Under the pieces are notes generated by a model. That model saw only the letters and a list, made by a program, of their open reading frames with translations, had not been told where the DNA came from and searched no databases. 64,000 bases of DNA from Caballeronia sp. SL2Y3 (GTDB taxonomy: Bacteria; Pseudomonadota; Gammaproteobacteria; Burkholderiales; Burkholderiaceae), in NCBI RefSeq assembly GCF_022879575.1, contig NZ_CP084262.1, forward strand, positions 310,001-374,000, in the 5' to 3' direction. Positions 50,704-60,400 of this stretch are shown here, piece after piece; within the stretch, counting starts at the first letter, position 1; each line of letters starts with the position of its first letter. The position numbers and the translations under genes were made by a program.

Positions 50704-52068
50704 TTATGCGGGCGCGACATCCGCGCGTTGGCGAAGCAGCGCTTCCACACTGCGGCCAATCGCGAGAATCGACGCATCGGCGAGGGCCGGGCCGCAAATC
50801 GAAAGACCCACGGGCAGCTCGTTCTCGTCATGGCAAGGCAACGTCAGCGCGCAGCCGTCCATGAAATTGACGACGCTAGGATTGCGCAGCACCTTCGCGT
50901 TCATCGCGAAGAACGCGGCATCGTCGCGGTCGACCTGCGCGATGGCGGGCGGCACCACAGCGACGGTCGGCAGCAGCCATGCATCGAAATGCGCGAGCCG
51001 CGCGCGCGCGTCGCGGACGAAGCGTTCACGCGCGGCCAGCAGATCGATATAGTCGGCGGCGCTGCGTCCTTGCCCCGCGAGCAGACGCTTCAGCACGCGA
51101 GCGTCATAAGCATCGGCGTCACGCGCAACATGCTCGCGATGCCATGCCCATGCCTGCGCAGCAGTGATGCCCGCGAGCGGATTCCCGCCCGCCACTTCGT
51201 GCAATTCCGGAAATGCGAAACGCTCCACCGATGCCCCCGCGCGCCGCAGCATCCCGACCGCGCGGTGGAATGCCGTCGTCACTGTTTCGTCGAGATCGTC
51301 GGCGACGTAGTCATACGTGACGCCGAACCGCAGCCTCTCGAGCGGGCGCGGCGCGGTATCGAGGGCTTGCCCGGAAATCACGCTGTCGAGCAGCGCGCAA
51401 CAGTCGACACTGCGCGCGATTGGACCGACGGAATCGAACGATAGCGACAGCGGCACCGCGCCATCGAGTGGCACGCGCCGCGCGGTCGGCTTGAATGCGG
51501 TCAGCCCGCAAAACGCCGCAGGAATGCGAACCGAGCCGCCCGTGTCCGTACCGAGCGCTGCTGCCGCGTGCCCGAGCGCGACCGACACCGCCGCGCCCGA
51601 ACTCGAACCGCCCGCGAGCAGTCCAGCGTGAAGCGGATTGACCGGCGTTCCGTAATGGGGATTCATGCCGAGGCCGGAGAACGCAAACTCGCTCATGTTG
51701 GTGCGTCCCACGAACACCGCGCCCGCTTCGCGCAGCCGGGCAACGGCCGCCGCATCGCGCACTGCGGGCGGGGCACCGCACAGTACTCGCGAGCCGGCTG
51801 TCGTCACCTGTCCTTTGATGTCGAACAGATCTTTGATTGAAAGCGGGACACCGGCGAGCGCGGAAGGGACATAGCCGCGCTCGCGAAACGCGTCGCTGGC
51901 GTCGGCCGCTTCGCGGGCCGCCAACCGGTCGATATGCGTGTACGTTGCGCCGCCGTGTACGAGATCAGCATCGATAGCCGCGAGGCTCGCGTCGAGCAGT
52001 TCGCCTGCGGAGAGGCGCTTGGCCGCCAGCGCCTTGCTGTATTCACGAATAGTCCGCATCGCCGTCAC
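50704..52068 (-). CDS. Amidase (amidase-signature family)
   Basis: 454-residue amidase-signature enzyme with the Ser-cisSer-Lys triad: Lys in SIKDLFDIKG, cis-Ser in GGSSSGAAV and nucleophile Ser in GTDTGGSVRIPA. These enzymes hydrolyse amides, allophanate, malonamate or acyl-ureas in the cytoplasm. The start is a GTG overlapping the DUF2848 stop (GTGA at 52065-52068), so the two proteins are translationally coupled and may work as a pair; an ATG three codons on is an alternative. It precedes the binding-protein gene. Given the ureidoglycolate-lyase-like neighbour, an acyl-urea or amide substrate is plausible but unproven. Confidence 0.9.
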   Translation of the reverse strand: MTAMRTIREYSKALAAKRLSAGELLDASLAAIDADLVHGGATYTHIDRLAAREAADASDAFRERGYVPSALAGVPLSIKDLFDIKGQVTTAGSRVLCGAPPAVRDAAAVARLREAGAVFVGRTNMSEFAFSGLGMNPHYGTPVNPLHAGLLAGGSSSGAAVSVALGHAAAALGTDTGGSVRIPAAFCGLTAFKPTARRVPLDGAVPLSLSFDSVGPIARSVDCCALLDSVISGQALDTAPRPLERLRFGVTYDYVADDLDETVTTAFHRAVGMLRRAGASVERFAFPELHEVAGGNPLAGITAAQAWAWHREHVARDADAYDARVLKRLLAGQGRSAADYIDLLAARERFVRDARARLAHFDAWLLPTVAVVPPAIAQVDRDDAAFFAMNAKVLRNPSVVNFMDGCALTLPCHDENELPVGLSICGPALADASILAIGRSVEALLRQRADVAPA

Positions 52069-52748
52069 TCGATATGTGCGAGCGCATCGACGCTGTAGCG
52101 ATGACGCAAGCTGCGCCGGAGCACGGGATCATGCAGTTCCAGTTCATACGCGCGCGCGGTCGTAAGTGCACCGAGGACGGGCTGCGTGCCGCAGAACATC
52201 ACCGTTCCAGGAGGCATCGACATCGAGCCGAACGCGCGCGAGATCAACGACTCAGGATGCATCAGGCGCGCGAGCGTGCCTTCCTGATAGCGAATGCGCT
52301 CATTGTTCGCACCGATGCGCCAGCTGCGGGCAATCAGCGCGTCCCAGTGCGCGGCGACCTCCGAGTAACGCCACAGCGACTTGCCGAGTGGCTTCGCGCA
52401 TATCTGCTTCGACACGGCGACGTCGAATCCCTCGACTTTGCGGTCGGTATGATCGGACCCGATGCCGACCAGCAATCCGTCCGTTTCCGTCTGCAATAGC
52501 ACGACCTCCACTTCGCCTGACGAATGTCCTCCTATCACTTCGATGCTGTCCGATGTGGTCAGCAACGCGGGCGCGACTTCATAAAAGCAGGGCACCCTCG
52601 ACGGTCTGCGCACGCCGATCGCTTCCAGTTCGCGGATATGATGCTCGACTTCAGCCTCGTCTCGCCCCGCCCAGCCCGCGATCACGAGACGGCGCGCGCT
52701 GATTTCAACGGGCGTCCCGCCCTCGATTTCGCATGACACTTTGTTCAT
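52065..52748 (-). CDS. DUF2848-family protein
   Basis: 227-residue member of DUF2848 (RRLVIAGWAGRDEAEVEHHI, RVPCFYEVAPALLTTSD, SKQICAKPLGKSLWRYSEV, PPGTVMFCGTQPVLGA), a fold related to fumarylacetoacetate hydrolase-like proteins. Its biochemical role is not known to me. GAGGAGG lies five bases before the ATG at 52748, the best ribosome-binding site of the cluster. It is the first gene of the operon DUF2848, amidase, probably binding protein, and is divergent from a LysR regulator. Repeated pairing with amidases would point to a step on the product or substrate of the amidase. Confidence 0.85.
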   Translation of the reverse strand: MNKVSCEIEGGTPVEISARRLVIAGWAGRDEAEVEHHIRELEAIGVRRPSRVPCFYEVAPALLTTSDSIEVIGGHSSGEVEVVLLQTETDGLLVGIGSDHTDRKVEGFDVAVSKQICAKPLGKSLWRYSEVAAHWDALIARSWRIGANNERIRYQEGTLARLMHPESLISRAFGSMSMPPGTVMFCGTQPVLGALTTARAYELELHDPVLRRSLRHRYSVDALAHIE

Positions 52749-52833
52749 TGCAACCTCCTCTGTCCTGACAATCGTTGGCCCCTGCATCCAGGGGCTTTCG
52801 TTGCAGAGTGTTGGCACGCGCCGCAGGCGTGTC

Positions 52834-52849
52834 CAACAAATTAATGTTG
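52834..52849. promoter_or_regulatory. Candidate LysR box
   Basis: CAACA-AATTAA-TGTTG, a perfect dyad in an AT-rich core midway between the divergent DUF2848 and LysR genes. It fits the dyad-in-AT-core style of LysR sites. Confidence 0.45.
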
Positions 52850-52934
52850 TTGCGCCGTCGAATATTTTCTTGTCACGTGCCGCGAGACGCGGCGCTACAC
52901 TCAGTCATCCGTGCTTGCATGCTCAGGGTGGTGA

Positions 52935-53879
52935 ATGAATCTGCGCTTTCTGGAAACGTTTGTCTGGCTGGCGCGGCTGCGCAGCTTCCGGCTGACGGCC
53001 GAACGCCTGCATGCCACGCAAGCGGCCATTTCGAGCCGCATTTCAGCGCTCGAACAGGAACTGGGCGTGCGGCTCTTCGAGCGCGGTCCGAAAGAAGCGA
53101 CGCTGACACAGGACGGCAGCAAGGCGCTGCCGTTCGCCGAACAGATTCTGAAGCTGAACCAGGCGATGCTCGCAAGCGTCGGCGATCGTTCGAAGGTGTC
53201 GGGTCTGCTGCGTCTTGGGGCGATCGAATCGATCGTACACACGTGGCTACCCGATCTGCTCAAGCGCATTCGGAACGAGTATCCGAATCTCGTGATCGAG
53301 CTGACCAGCGATACGTCCGCGAACCTCTCTGCGCAACTGGCGAACGGCCATATCGATGTGTCGTTTCAGACGACAAGTGTTAGCGGCGCGGATATGACCA
53401 ACGTGCCGCTCGGCAGTCTGCCGATGCGCTGGATGGCGAGCCCCGTGCTCAATCTGTCTGCGCAGGCGCTGACCGAAGACGAACTGGCCGCGTATCCCGT
53501 CATCAGCTTCGCGCGTCACTCTCCACCGCATGAGTTTCTCACAAGCCTGTTCGCGGACAGCGGCGACATCCACGTGCAGATCAACTGTCTTTCGTCGGTG
53601 GCGGCGATCATCCGGCTGGTTGTCGATGGCTTCGGCATTGCGGTGCTGCCGCCCGCATTCGTGATGCGCGAACTGGAGGCGGGACAGTTGCAATTGCTGC
53701 AGGTCACGCATCGCGTGCCTGCATTGCCGCTCGTCGCCGCCTATCGACGCACGCCCGACAGTCTGCTAGCCGAATCGATCACGCGGCTCGCGCTGAACGT
53801 CGTGCTCGATTTCAGTCTGAAACATGGACCCGAGTTCGCGCTGTTCCCGCCATCGGACGACGCGCTGGGGTCCGCCTGA
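52935..53879 (+). CDS. LysR-family transcriptional regulator
   Basis: 314-residue LysR-type regulator. The helix-turn-helix is residues 3-60 (FLETFVWLARLRSFRLTAER, AAISSRISALEQELGVRLFE), then a standard effector domain (VSGLLRLGAIESIVHTWLPD). It is divergent from the DUF2848-amidase operon with a dyad between them, and is followed after 29 bases by the ureidoglycolate-lyase-like gene, so it probably controls both arms. GGTGG lies just before the ATG at 52935. The effector is unknown. Confidence 0.92.
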   Translation: MNLRFLETFVWLARLRSFRLTAERLHATQAAISSRISALEQELGVRLFERGPKEATLTQDGSKALPFAEQILKLNQAMLASVGDRSKVSGLLRLGAIESIVHTWLPDLLKRIRNEYPNLVIELTSDTSANLSAQLANGHIDVSFQTTSVSGADMTNVPLGSLPMRWMASPVLNLSAQALTEDELAAYPVISFARHSPPHEFLTSLFADSGDIHVQINCLSSVAAIIRLVVDGFGIAVLPPAFVMRELEAGQLQLLQVTHRVPALPLVAAYRRTPDSLLAESITRLALNVVLDFSLKHGPEFALFPPSDDALGSA

Positions 53880-53908
53880 GTGATCTATTCATCCACGAGT
53901 ACGCTGAC

Positions 53909-54451
53909 ATGCTGACTGCAACCTCCATTGCCATCGAACCGCTCGACGCGCAACGCTTGGAACCATATGGCTGGCTGCTGGGCAAGCCGGTGCGCACCGA
54001 CGGCGACGCGCCTGCGTTCCTCAGTCCCGCATCGGACTTCTGGCGCGAGCATCTGTTCGACACCGGCGCGAAAGGGGAAACGGAAATACTCTGGGTGGTG
54101 TATCGCAATCGCAACGTGGAGGTCGCTTCGCTCGAATTACATCGTCTGACTCAGCAGGCCATCGTGCCGTTGACGGCGCCTGTCGTGCATATCGTCGCAA
54201 CAGCGCTGGAAGATGGCGAGCCCGATCTGTCGTCGCTGCGTGCATTCGAGATTACTGTCGGCAAAGGGCTTTGCATGCGCCCTAACGTCTGGCACGCAAC
54301 GCGTGTGATGAGTAGCGAGGCCACATGTCTGATGCTGACCCGCCCCTCGACTACCTACGATCTCGTCGTTCATCTCAAGACGGGCGCGCCAGCTTGCGAA
54401 AGCGTGATCAAGGCTATCGACCGCCGTACGCTCGAACTGAGTACGTTCTGA
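53909..54451 (+). CDS. Ureidoglycolate lyase-like (AllA-family) protein
   Basis: 180-residue cupin-type protein of the ureidoglycolate lyase/hydrolase family. Family segments are IEPLDAQRLEPYGWLLG, VASLELHRLTQQAIVPL (the usual ExHxxTxQ-like pattern) and CMRPNVWHATRVMSSEATCL. AllA releases urea and glyoxylate from ureidoglycolate; related proteins act in other pathways. It follows the LysR gene by 29 bases. No allantoicase or other purine-degradation gene is in the window, so a non-purine ureido or amide substrate shared with the amidase is possible. Confidence 0.72.
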   Translation: MLTATSIAIEPLDAQRLEPYGWLLGKPVRTDGDAPAFLSPASDFWREHLFDTGAKGETEILWVVYRNRNVEVASLELHRLTQQAIVPLTAPVVHIVATALEDGEPDLSSLRAFEITVGKGLCMRPNVWHATRVMSSEATCLMLTRPSTTYDLVVHLKTGAPACESVIKAIDRRTLELSTF

Positions 54452-54949
54452 ACAATCGGGCGCAAGCAAGGCGTTCGCGTAGTACGCGGACGCCGCGAAC
54501 GGCGTGAGTAGTCACTGCCGACTGCCGCTTCCGGGAAGCAAAAACTCCAATGGCCGCTTCGAAGGGCTAAACCGTCGCCCGCGACATGCAGCCGGCAGGG
54601 GGCGATCAGTCGTTTGGCGAATCGTTAGGGTTCCTCCAGCGACGCGACGCTTGCGGTTCCACTCATCTCGCGCCAAGGCGGCCACGTCGAGCGACGAACG
54701 CGGGACCCTATCGGTTTCCGGAGCGAGCCGGGATCGGTCTACCCCCAGACGGGCGTAGAGCACCCTGCGAAAGGGGGACTACTTTCTTTCGGCCGAAGGT
54801 CTATCGTTTTGAATGTCACCGGCTTTCGTTCTTGCCCGTCGGTAGGCGCGTGCCTTCGAATGCGTGAATCGGCGACGACGACCGCCACCCGCACCTGGGA
54901 GTGATTCGCGATTCGCTGGGCAACCGAACTTCTATCGAAAGGAAATGCC
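54452..54949. other. Intergenic region, possibly decayed sequence
   Basis: About 500 bases with only short arginine-rich frames on both strands. Nothing matches a family I know. The ribosome-binding site GAAAGGAA of the next gene lies at about 54938-54945. Confidence 0.45.
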
Positions 54950-56368
54950 ATGAGCTCCATACCTGTGAATCCGGTACCGGGAGACACCAGCGCGTCTTCT
55001 TCATCGGTAACGCCGATCAAGCCCACAACAGAGCCTGCGCCGTCAGGCACGTTCGAGCAGTCCAGATTCCCAGCGGAGCAACTCATTCTTCAGCGCGACC
55101 TCAATGAAGTGCTGCTATTGCTGGACTTCATTTCGGGACGTCCGGACGTGCACATTTGGGACATTGGAGACATCAAGTATCCGGTTCGGCAGGGTGCCGA
55201 GGCGAACGCGAACGCTGACAACGGCAATCGCGTAACGAGTCCGCCGGCCGTGCTGCCGCCAATCGAAGTGATCAGACGAATATGCGCGTTGCGTTATCCG
55301 CCGGAGCCGAATCAGAGCCTGAACGATCGCGCCGACGACGCCGCCTTGCTTCTATGCGTGAAGGACAAGGTCAACTCGATTGCTTATCCCGCGAACGGGG
55401 TCACGATTGCCTACACCTACATGTTCCTCGAAGAGAGGTCCAGGCCGAAGCACCACTCGCCGACGCCGCTGCAGGACGGCGTGACGCTCGACAGAGAGAC
55501 TCGCGCGGTCGTCGCGAGGTCGGCATATCCGGGGCTCATCCCGAGCGCGAAGCGCTTCCGCTGCTTTCACAGGAACGTTTCGCGTGTCGGCGCGGCGGTC
55601 ACCGTTTTCTCCGCGATCCTGCTTTGGCTCGTCGTGTACGGCTTGCAATTGACGTCCCGCTTCGAGGACGACCAGAAGAGCACGGCAGATCTGACCAGCC
55701 AGATTTACGCGGCAGTCGACAAGGAGAATTCGTTGCTCGCGCAGGACAAGCAGAAGCACGACAGCGTACCCGTGCGTTGCGATTCGAAGATCGATCAGCA
55801 GAGCAGCCAGATCCGGCTACTGTGCAACCGCTGGTCCTACTATCAGGCGCGTTACGAGAAATCCATCAACGATGCGGCGGCATTCGCCGAGACAACGCCG
55901 TCGTCATGGCTCACCATGCCGTTTCCAATTTCCTCGATGCTGCTCACGAAGAACAAAGGCGGCAATGCTGTGGCGGCGCAGGAAAACATCCAGTCCATCA
56001 CGCTGGTTCTGTCCGCCTACGCGAGCTATGTATTGCCGGTGCTGTTCGGCCTCGTCGGCACGATTGCCTCGTTTTTGCGCGATATCAGCGACCGAATCAC
56101 GCGCAGCATTCTGGCGCCGCGCGATGAGACGCTCGCTATCATTCGCCTGATCCTCGGCGCCATCGCAGGGCTCGCCGTCGGACTGTTCTTCACGCCAGGC
56201 TCAGTGGCGCAGACTGTGAGTTCCGGCTCGGGCGCGCTCACCCTTTCCGCGTCGGGAATCGCATTTATCGCCGGTTATGGCGCGGACGGCTTCTTTCGGA
56301 TGATCGATGCGATGATCGTGCGTGTCTTCAGCCTCGATCGACCGGACAAGTCGGCGCATGCGAAGTAA
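54950..56368 (+). CDS. Uncharacterised membrane protein, four helices
   Basis: 472 residues, not recognised. The first 50 residues are Ser/Thr/Pro-rich and low-complexity. Residues 50-200 are soluble (QLILQRDLNEVLLLLDFISG through RADDAALLLCVKDKVNSIA). Helices are near 213-236 (RVGAAVTVFSAILLWLVVYG), 350-376 (LVLSAYASYVLPVLFGLVGT), 396-416 (IRLILGAIAGLAVGLFF) and 427-445 (SASGIAFIAGYGADGFF). Between the first two lies a soluble domain of about 110 residues with two Cys (VPVRCDSKID, IRLLCNRW). The end GYGADGFFRMID is reminiscent of membrane sensor modules but I cannot name it. GAAAGGAA supports the start. No operon partner. Confidence 0.82.
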   Translation: MSSIPVNPVPGDTSASSSSVTPIKPTTEPAPSGTFEQSRFPAEQLILQRDLNEVLLLLDFISGRPDVHIWDIGDIKYPVRQGAEANANADNGNRVTSPPAVLPPIEVIRRICALRYPPEPNQSLNDRADDAALLLCVKDKVNSIAYPANGVTIAYTYMFLEERSRPKHHSPTPLQDGVTLDRETRAVVARSAYPGLIPSAKRFRCFHRNVSRVGAAVTVFSAILLWLVVYGLQLTSRFEDDQKSTADLTSQIYAAVDKENSLLAQDKQKHDSVPVRCDSKIDQQSSQIRLLCNRWSYYQARYEKSINDAAAFAETTPSSWLTMPFPISSMLLTKNKGGNAVAAQENIQSITLVLSAYASYVLPVLFGLVGTIASFLRDISDRITRSILAPRDETLAIIRLILGAIAGLAVGLFFTPGSVAQTVSSGSGALTLSASGIAFIAGYGADGFFRMIDAMIVRVFSLDRPDKSAHAK

Positions 56369-56539
56369 GGAGGGGAAAGCGCCAGCGACGGCCTCATAGC
56401 CGAGGGAGATGGATAATGCACGCGCCATCCCGCGCGTTGAAACACCCGTGCCGGCTGCGGTCTCGAGTACGCGTGACGGGTCGACCGCGCTTGCTCGAAC
56501 GCGGTGCCTGCCGCGTCGGTGCATTGGGGCATAGAGAGG

Positions 56540-56752
56540 CTATTTCCAAAGTAGTCGATCCCGCCGTTTGTACGCGTCGGCGAGGGCCGCCTCGAAGGTC
56601 GCCAGAATTTCCCTGGAAAGCTCCAAGTCGATGCCGCCAAAGAGCGGATACGCGAGGATATGGTTGCGCTGCCTGAGCATCCGATGTTCCCACTTAGCTA
56701 TCTCCGCCTCAGCTTTGGCAAGCTCCCTAGTCGCTATTTCCTCGGGGATCAT
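56540..56752 (-). CDS. Small hypothetical protein
   Basis: 70 residues, strongly helical and charged (ATRELAKAEAEIAKWEHRML and ATFEAALADAYKRRDRLLWK), no membrane segment. AAGGA lies nine bases before the ATG at 56752. Composition is unlike a random frame. Its function is unknown; it lies just downstream of an EAL-domain remnant on the same strand. Confidence 0.55.
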   Translation of the reverse strand: MIPEEIATRELAKAEAEIAKWEHRMLRQRNHILAYPLFGGIDLELSREILATFEAALADAYKRRDRLLWK

Positions 56753-56846
56753 GATGTCGTCCTTTCGTCCACCCTTTCTGTTTTAAGCAATCGCAGGGCC
56801 ACATCGGCGAGAAGCGACGTGAGTACCCGTCGCGGCATGGGACCGC

Positions 56847-57119
56847 TCTCACGCCTAATGCTTGCAAAGCGCGAATGGCGGTCTGTGCCAAAACGTGGTC
56901 GTCCATCAATGCGCTCTCGGTGAGTTCGAGTTGCAAAGCCGAACGCGGGACGGCGTGGCGGCGCAACGCTTTGTCTACGAGCTCGATGATGCCGGTGTCG
57001 CCCAACTGACGCGCAGATACATTCACAGACAGACAGAGATTGCTGGCTCCCTCGCGATGCCAAAGCCCAAGGCGCGCGAGGCCGCAATGCATCTCGCTGG
57101 CCGACGTGAATGAGTCCAC
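56847..57119 (-). pseudogene. EAL-domain fragment
   Basis: The minus strand encodes MHCGLARLGLWHREGASNLC, SVNVSARQLGDTGIIELVDK, ALRRHAVPRSALQLELTES and ALMDDHVLAQTAIRALQALG, the central part of an EAL phosphodiesterase domain. The segment before (EAL motif) and the following DDFGTGYSS, KID and AEGVE motifs are missing; after ALGVR the sequence departs from the family. It is a remnant, unrelated in position to the intact GGDEF-EAL gene. Confidence 0.8.
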
Positions 57120-57462
57120 GAGCCGCCGAACTTACTTGAACGCAGCGTGACCGCATTTAGCCTTCACATCAGGACGACGCGCCCTTGGCTGAAACCTACG
57201 GCAAGCGCTATCGGGCATATTCGCAATCACCGAGCGCGCCCTTTACACGCATCGCCGTTGCCTCAAATGAAGCAATACGGACCAATCGTTGTCCCGCCTC
57301 ATGCGCGAATCGCTGCGGCGCCCAACACGCGCGTTTACCTATACTGCCATTGCTCATTGGCCGTCGCGCAGGGTTTCCTATGACCCCGTTCCACGCCCGG
57401 GCCATACATTGAAACAGCGGCGCGCATCGTTGCGTTCCCGCGTAACAGTGTGAGGCGATGGT
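57120..57462. other. Leader region of the autotransporter gene, no gene seen
   Basis: About 340 bases without a supported frame. GAGG at 57452-57455 is the ribosome-binding site of the autotransporter. I could not place a promoter with confidence. Confidence 0.45.
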
Positions 57463-60400
57463 ATGTGCACACAGCGAAATAATAAGCATATCTATGTAGT
57501 TAACGCTGTTCCGGTCCGCCCTCTCGCCGCGGCGATCCTCATCGGGCTTCCGTTTCCCCTCCACGCGCTGACGGTAATTACATCGAGCGACACCTCGCAG
57601 ACGCTTTCGACTGATTCCGTTTATCAAATCGAAGCGGGAACGGTCATCACGACCACGTTTCAGAACGCGATCAATGTCGACGGCATTGCTCCCGTCACGA
57701 TGACAAACGGAGGCTCGATAACCAGCTCGGTCGACAACGTGGCCGCCGCCGTGCGATTCAACGTGCCCGGCACGCTTTCCAATCTTTCATCGGGGCGCCT
57801 GCTCGGCAACACCTTCGGCGTCGTGTTCAACTCGGGAGATAACAACGCGCTCTCCAATCAAGGCGACATCAGCGCGCGCGCCAGTCACGCCGTTGCCTAT
57901 CAGTCGGGAGCGGGCGGCGTCGTCGACAATTTCGGTACGTTGAACGGTAGTCCGTCGATAGGCACGACACCCAACGGCGTCTATCTGCAGACGTCCGGTC
58001 ATGTGGTGGTGAACAATCACGCTGGCGGCGTCATCAGAAGCGGCACGGGAGACGGGACGTATGGGGTCGGTGTACTGGCCGATGCCGGATCGATCACCGT
58101 CAACAATGACGGGCTGATCGACGGATATCACGAAGGCGTCGGTGTGAAAGGAGCCAGTTCGGCGAGCGTGACCAATAGCAGCACCGGCACCATACGCGGC
58201 CATATCAGCCCGGGCGTGACGCTCGGGCCCGGCGGCACGCTCGACAACCGTGGCGTTATCTCCAGCTGGTCCCAATCGGCGGTCTTGATGAGCGGCGCAA
58301 ACGGTACGGTGACGCTTGGAACAGGATCGGTTCTGAACGGCGGCAACGGTGCGGACGTGCTCAGCCTCGCGCCCGGCAACGCGATCATCCTGAGCGGCTC
58401 GGGCACCGAGACAGGCAGCTTCAATGCCAATTCGGCGTCCAATGGATTCGCCACCTTGAGCGCGGTTGCAGGCAGCAATTGGACACTCAACGGCTTCGTC
58501 AAGATGTCGAATCAATCGTCGGCGGCTGTCCTCGTGGACGGAACGCTGACACTCGCCAACACATTGACCAACGACGTCGGTACCACGACGGTATCTCCCG
58601 GCGGCGTGCTCACGCTGGGCACGGGCGGCAATAGCGGCAACGTGACAGGCAACCTCGTCAACAACGGATTGCTGCGCTTCAATCGCGGCGACGTTTTCAG
58701 GTTCGACGCCACGCTAGCCGGGGGCGGCACGCTGATGCAGATCGGCAACGGCACGACGTTGCTATCGGCCGCCGGTTCGTCGCAAGGCGCTGTGAGCGTG
58801 AACTCCGGGGCGCTCTGGCTGGCCCAGCCGGGCGCGTTTTCCGCGAACACGTATACGACGCAGACGGGCGCGCTAACCGTCATCTCCGCCGATTCGACAT
58901 TGGCCGTCGCCAACAGCTTCACTCAGCAGCCGGGTTCTACGCTCATCGTGGGACTGCGCACGGCAGAGCCGGTCATCACTGCGTCGAGCGGCACGCTGGA
59001 CGGTGCGCTGCTGATCAACGGCTTCGCCCCTTCGGTGCCCGTGTCAGCGACTGGTCTTTTGAATACGGTATTCAACGTCGTGCATACATCGAACCAGGCG
59101 GGCCTGTCCGGGGACTTCACCAGCGTACGTTTCGGAGGATCCAGTCCTGTCGACTATCTGATACCGGTAGGCGCGAAGACGCTCGACGCTCGGGATTACG
59201 ACGTCCGCCTCGGCCTGACGTGGCGCGCGGGTGCAGCGCAGGGGAACGGCACATTCACGCTCGCCAGCGCCACGGATACTTTTAACGTCGACGTCCCGCT
59301 CATCGATCAAGCGGGATCGTTCGCCAGCGGTTGGGATGGTCGCACGCTGACGAAGAACGGCGCCGGCCTGCTGATTCTCTCGGCTGCGAATGCCTACACC
59401 GGCGCAACGCTCGTCAACGATGGCATTTTGCGAACCGACGTGGCGAACGCCCTCATCAACAGCGGGAGCGTCAACGTCGGCAGCAGCGCGACGCTCGACC
59501 TCGCCAGCCTGCCGCAGCAGATCAACAACCTGAGCGGCAGCGGCCGCGTCCTGCTCGGCAGCGCGAACCTGACCGCACAGAACTCTGCCGACTCCGCTTT
59601 CGACGGGGCAATCGTCGGCAGCGGCCGCCTCATCAAAAGCGGCGCCGGGGCACTGGCGCTCGGTGGCATCGACACCTACAGCGGCGGCACGGATGTGCTG
59701 GCGGGCACGCTCGTCGCGCAACGCAGCGGGGCGCTCGGGAGCGGCCCGGTGAATAACGGCGCAACGCTGCGCCTCGATTTCGCGAGCGCGGGCATCGTGC
59801 CCAACGTGCTGTCGGGGCCGGGCGCGCTCGTCAAGAGCGGCGGCGGCGCGGTCGCGCTCCTGGCGGCGGGATCGCAGCAAGGCAGCGTATCGGTCGATGC
59901 AGGCGCATTGGGCTTCGTGCGCAGCGGCGTCTTCACGACCACCGGCGATTTCGTGACGGCACCCGGCGCGACGACGCTGGTCTCGTCGCAATCGCAACTG
60001 GCCGTCGGCCGCAATTTCTCGATGAACGGCACGCTGGACAGCATAGCCGGCGCGGCGGACCCGGTCATCGAAGCGAATACTGCATCCATCGCGCCGAATG
60101 CAATATTCAATCTGGCGGGCTATTCGGCGCCCGCGTCGGCAAGTGCGCACGAACTCGCCAACGGCGTGTTCACGGTGATTCGGGCCGCGTCGCCCGGCGG
60201 TCTCACCGGAACGTTCGGCGCCACGCGCATCGGGGGATCGGTCAGCGCACCGGATTTCCTGACTTTGACGAGCGGCTACACGCCGCAGACCTTCGTGGTC
60301 GCCGTCGCGCCGACGTGGTACGCCGGGCTGAGCGCAACGCCTCAATCAGCCAACGGCGTGTTCACGTTGCCGGACGCGGGCGATTCTTTCGACATGGACA

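Noticed and set aside
59044..60345. Minus-strand open frames inside the autotransporter gene
   Set aside because: Caused by the Gly/Ala-rich coding sequence; no ribosome-binding site and no recognisable motif.
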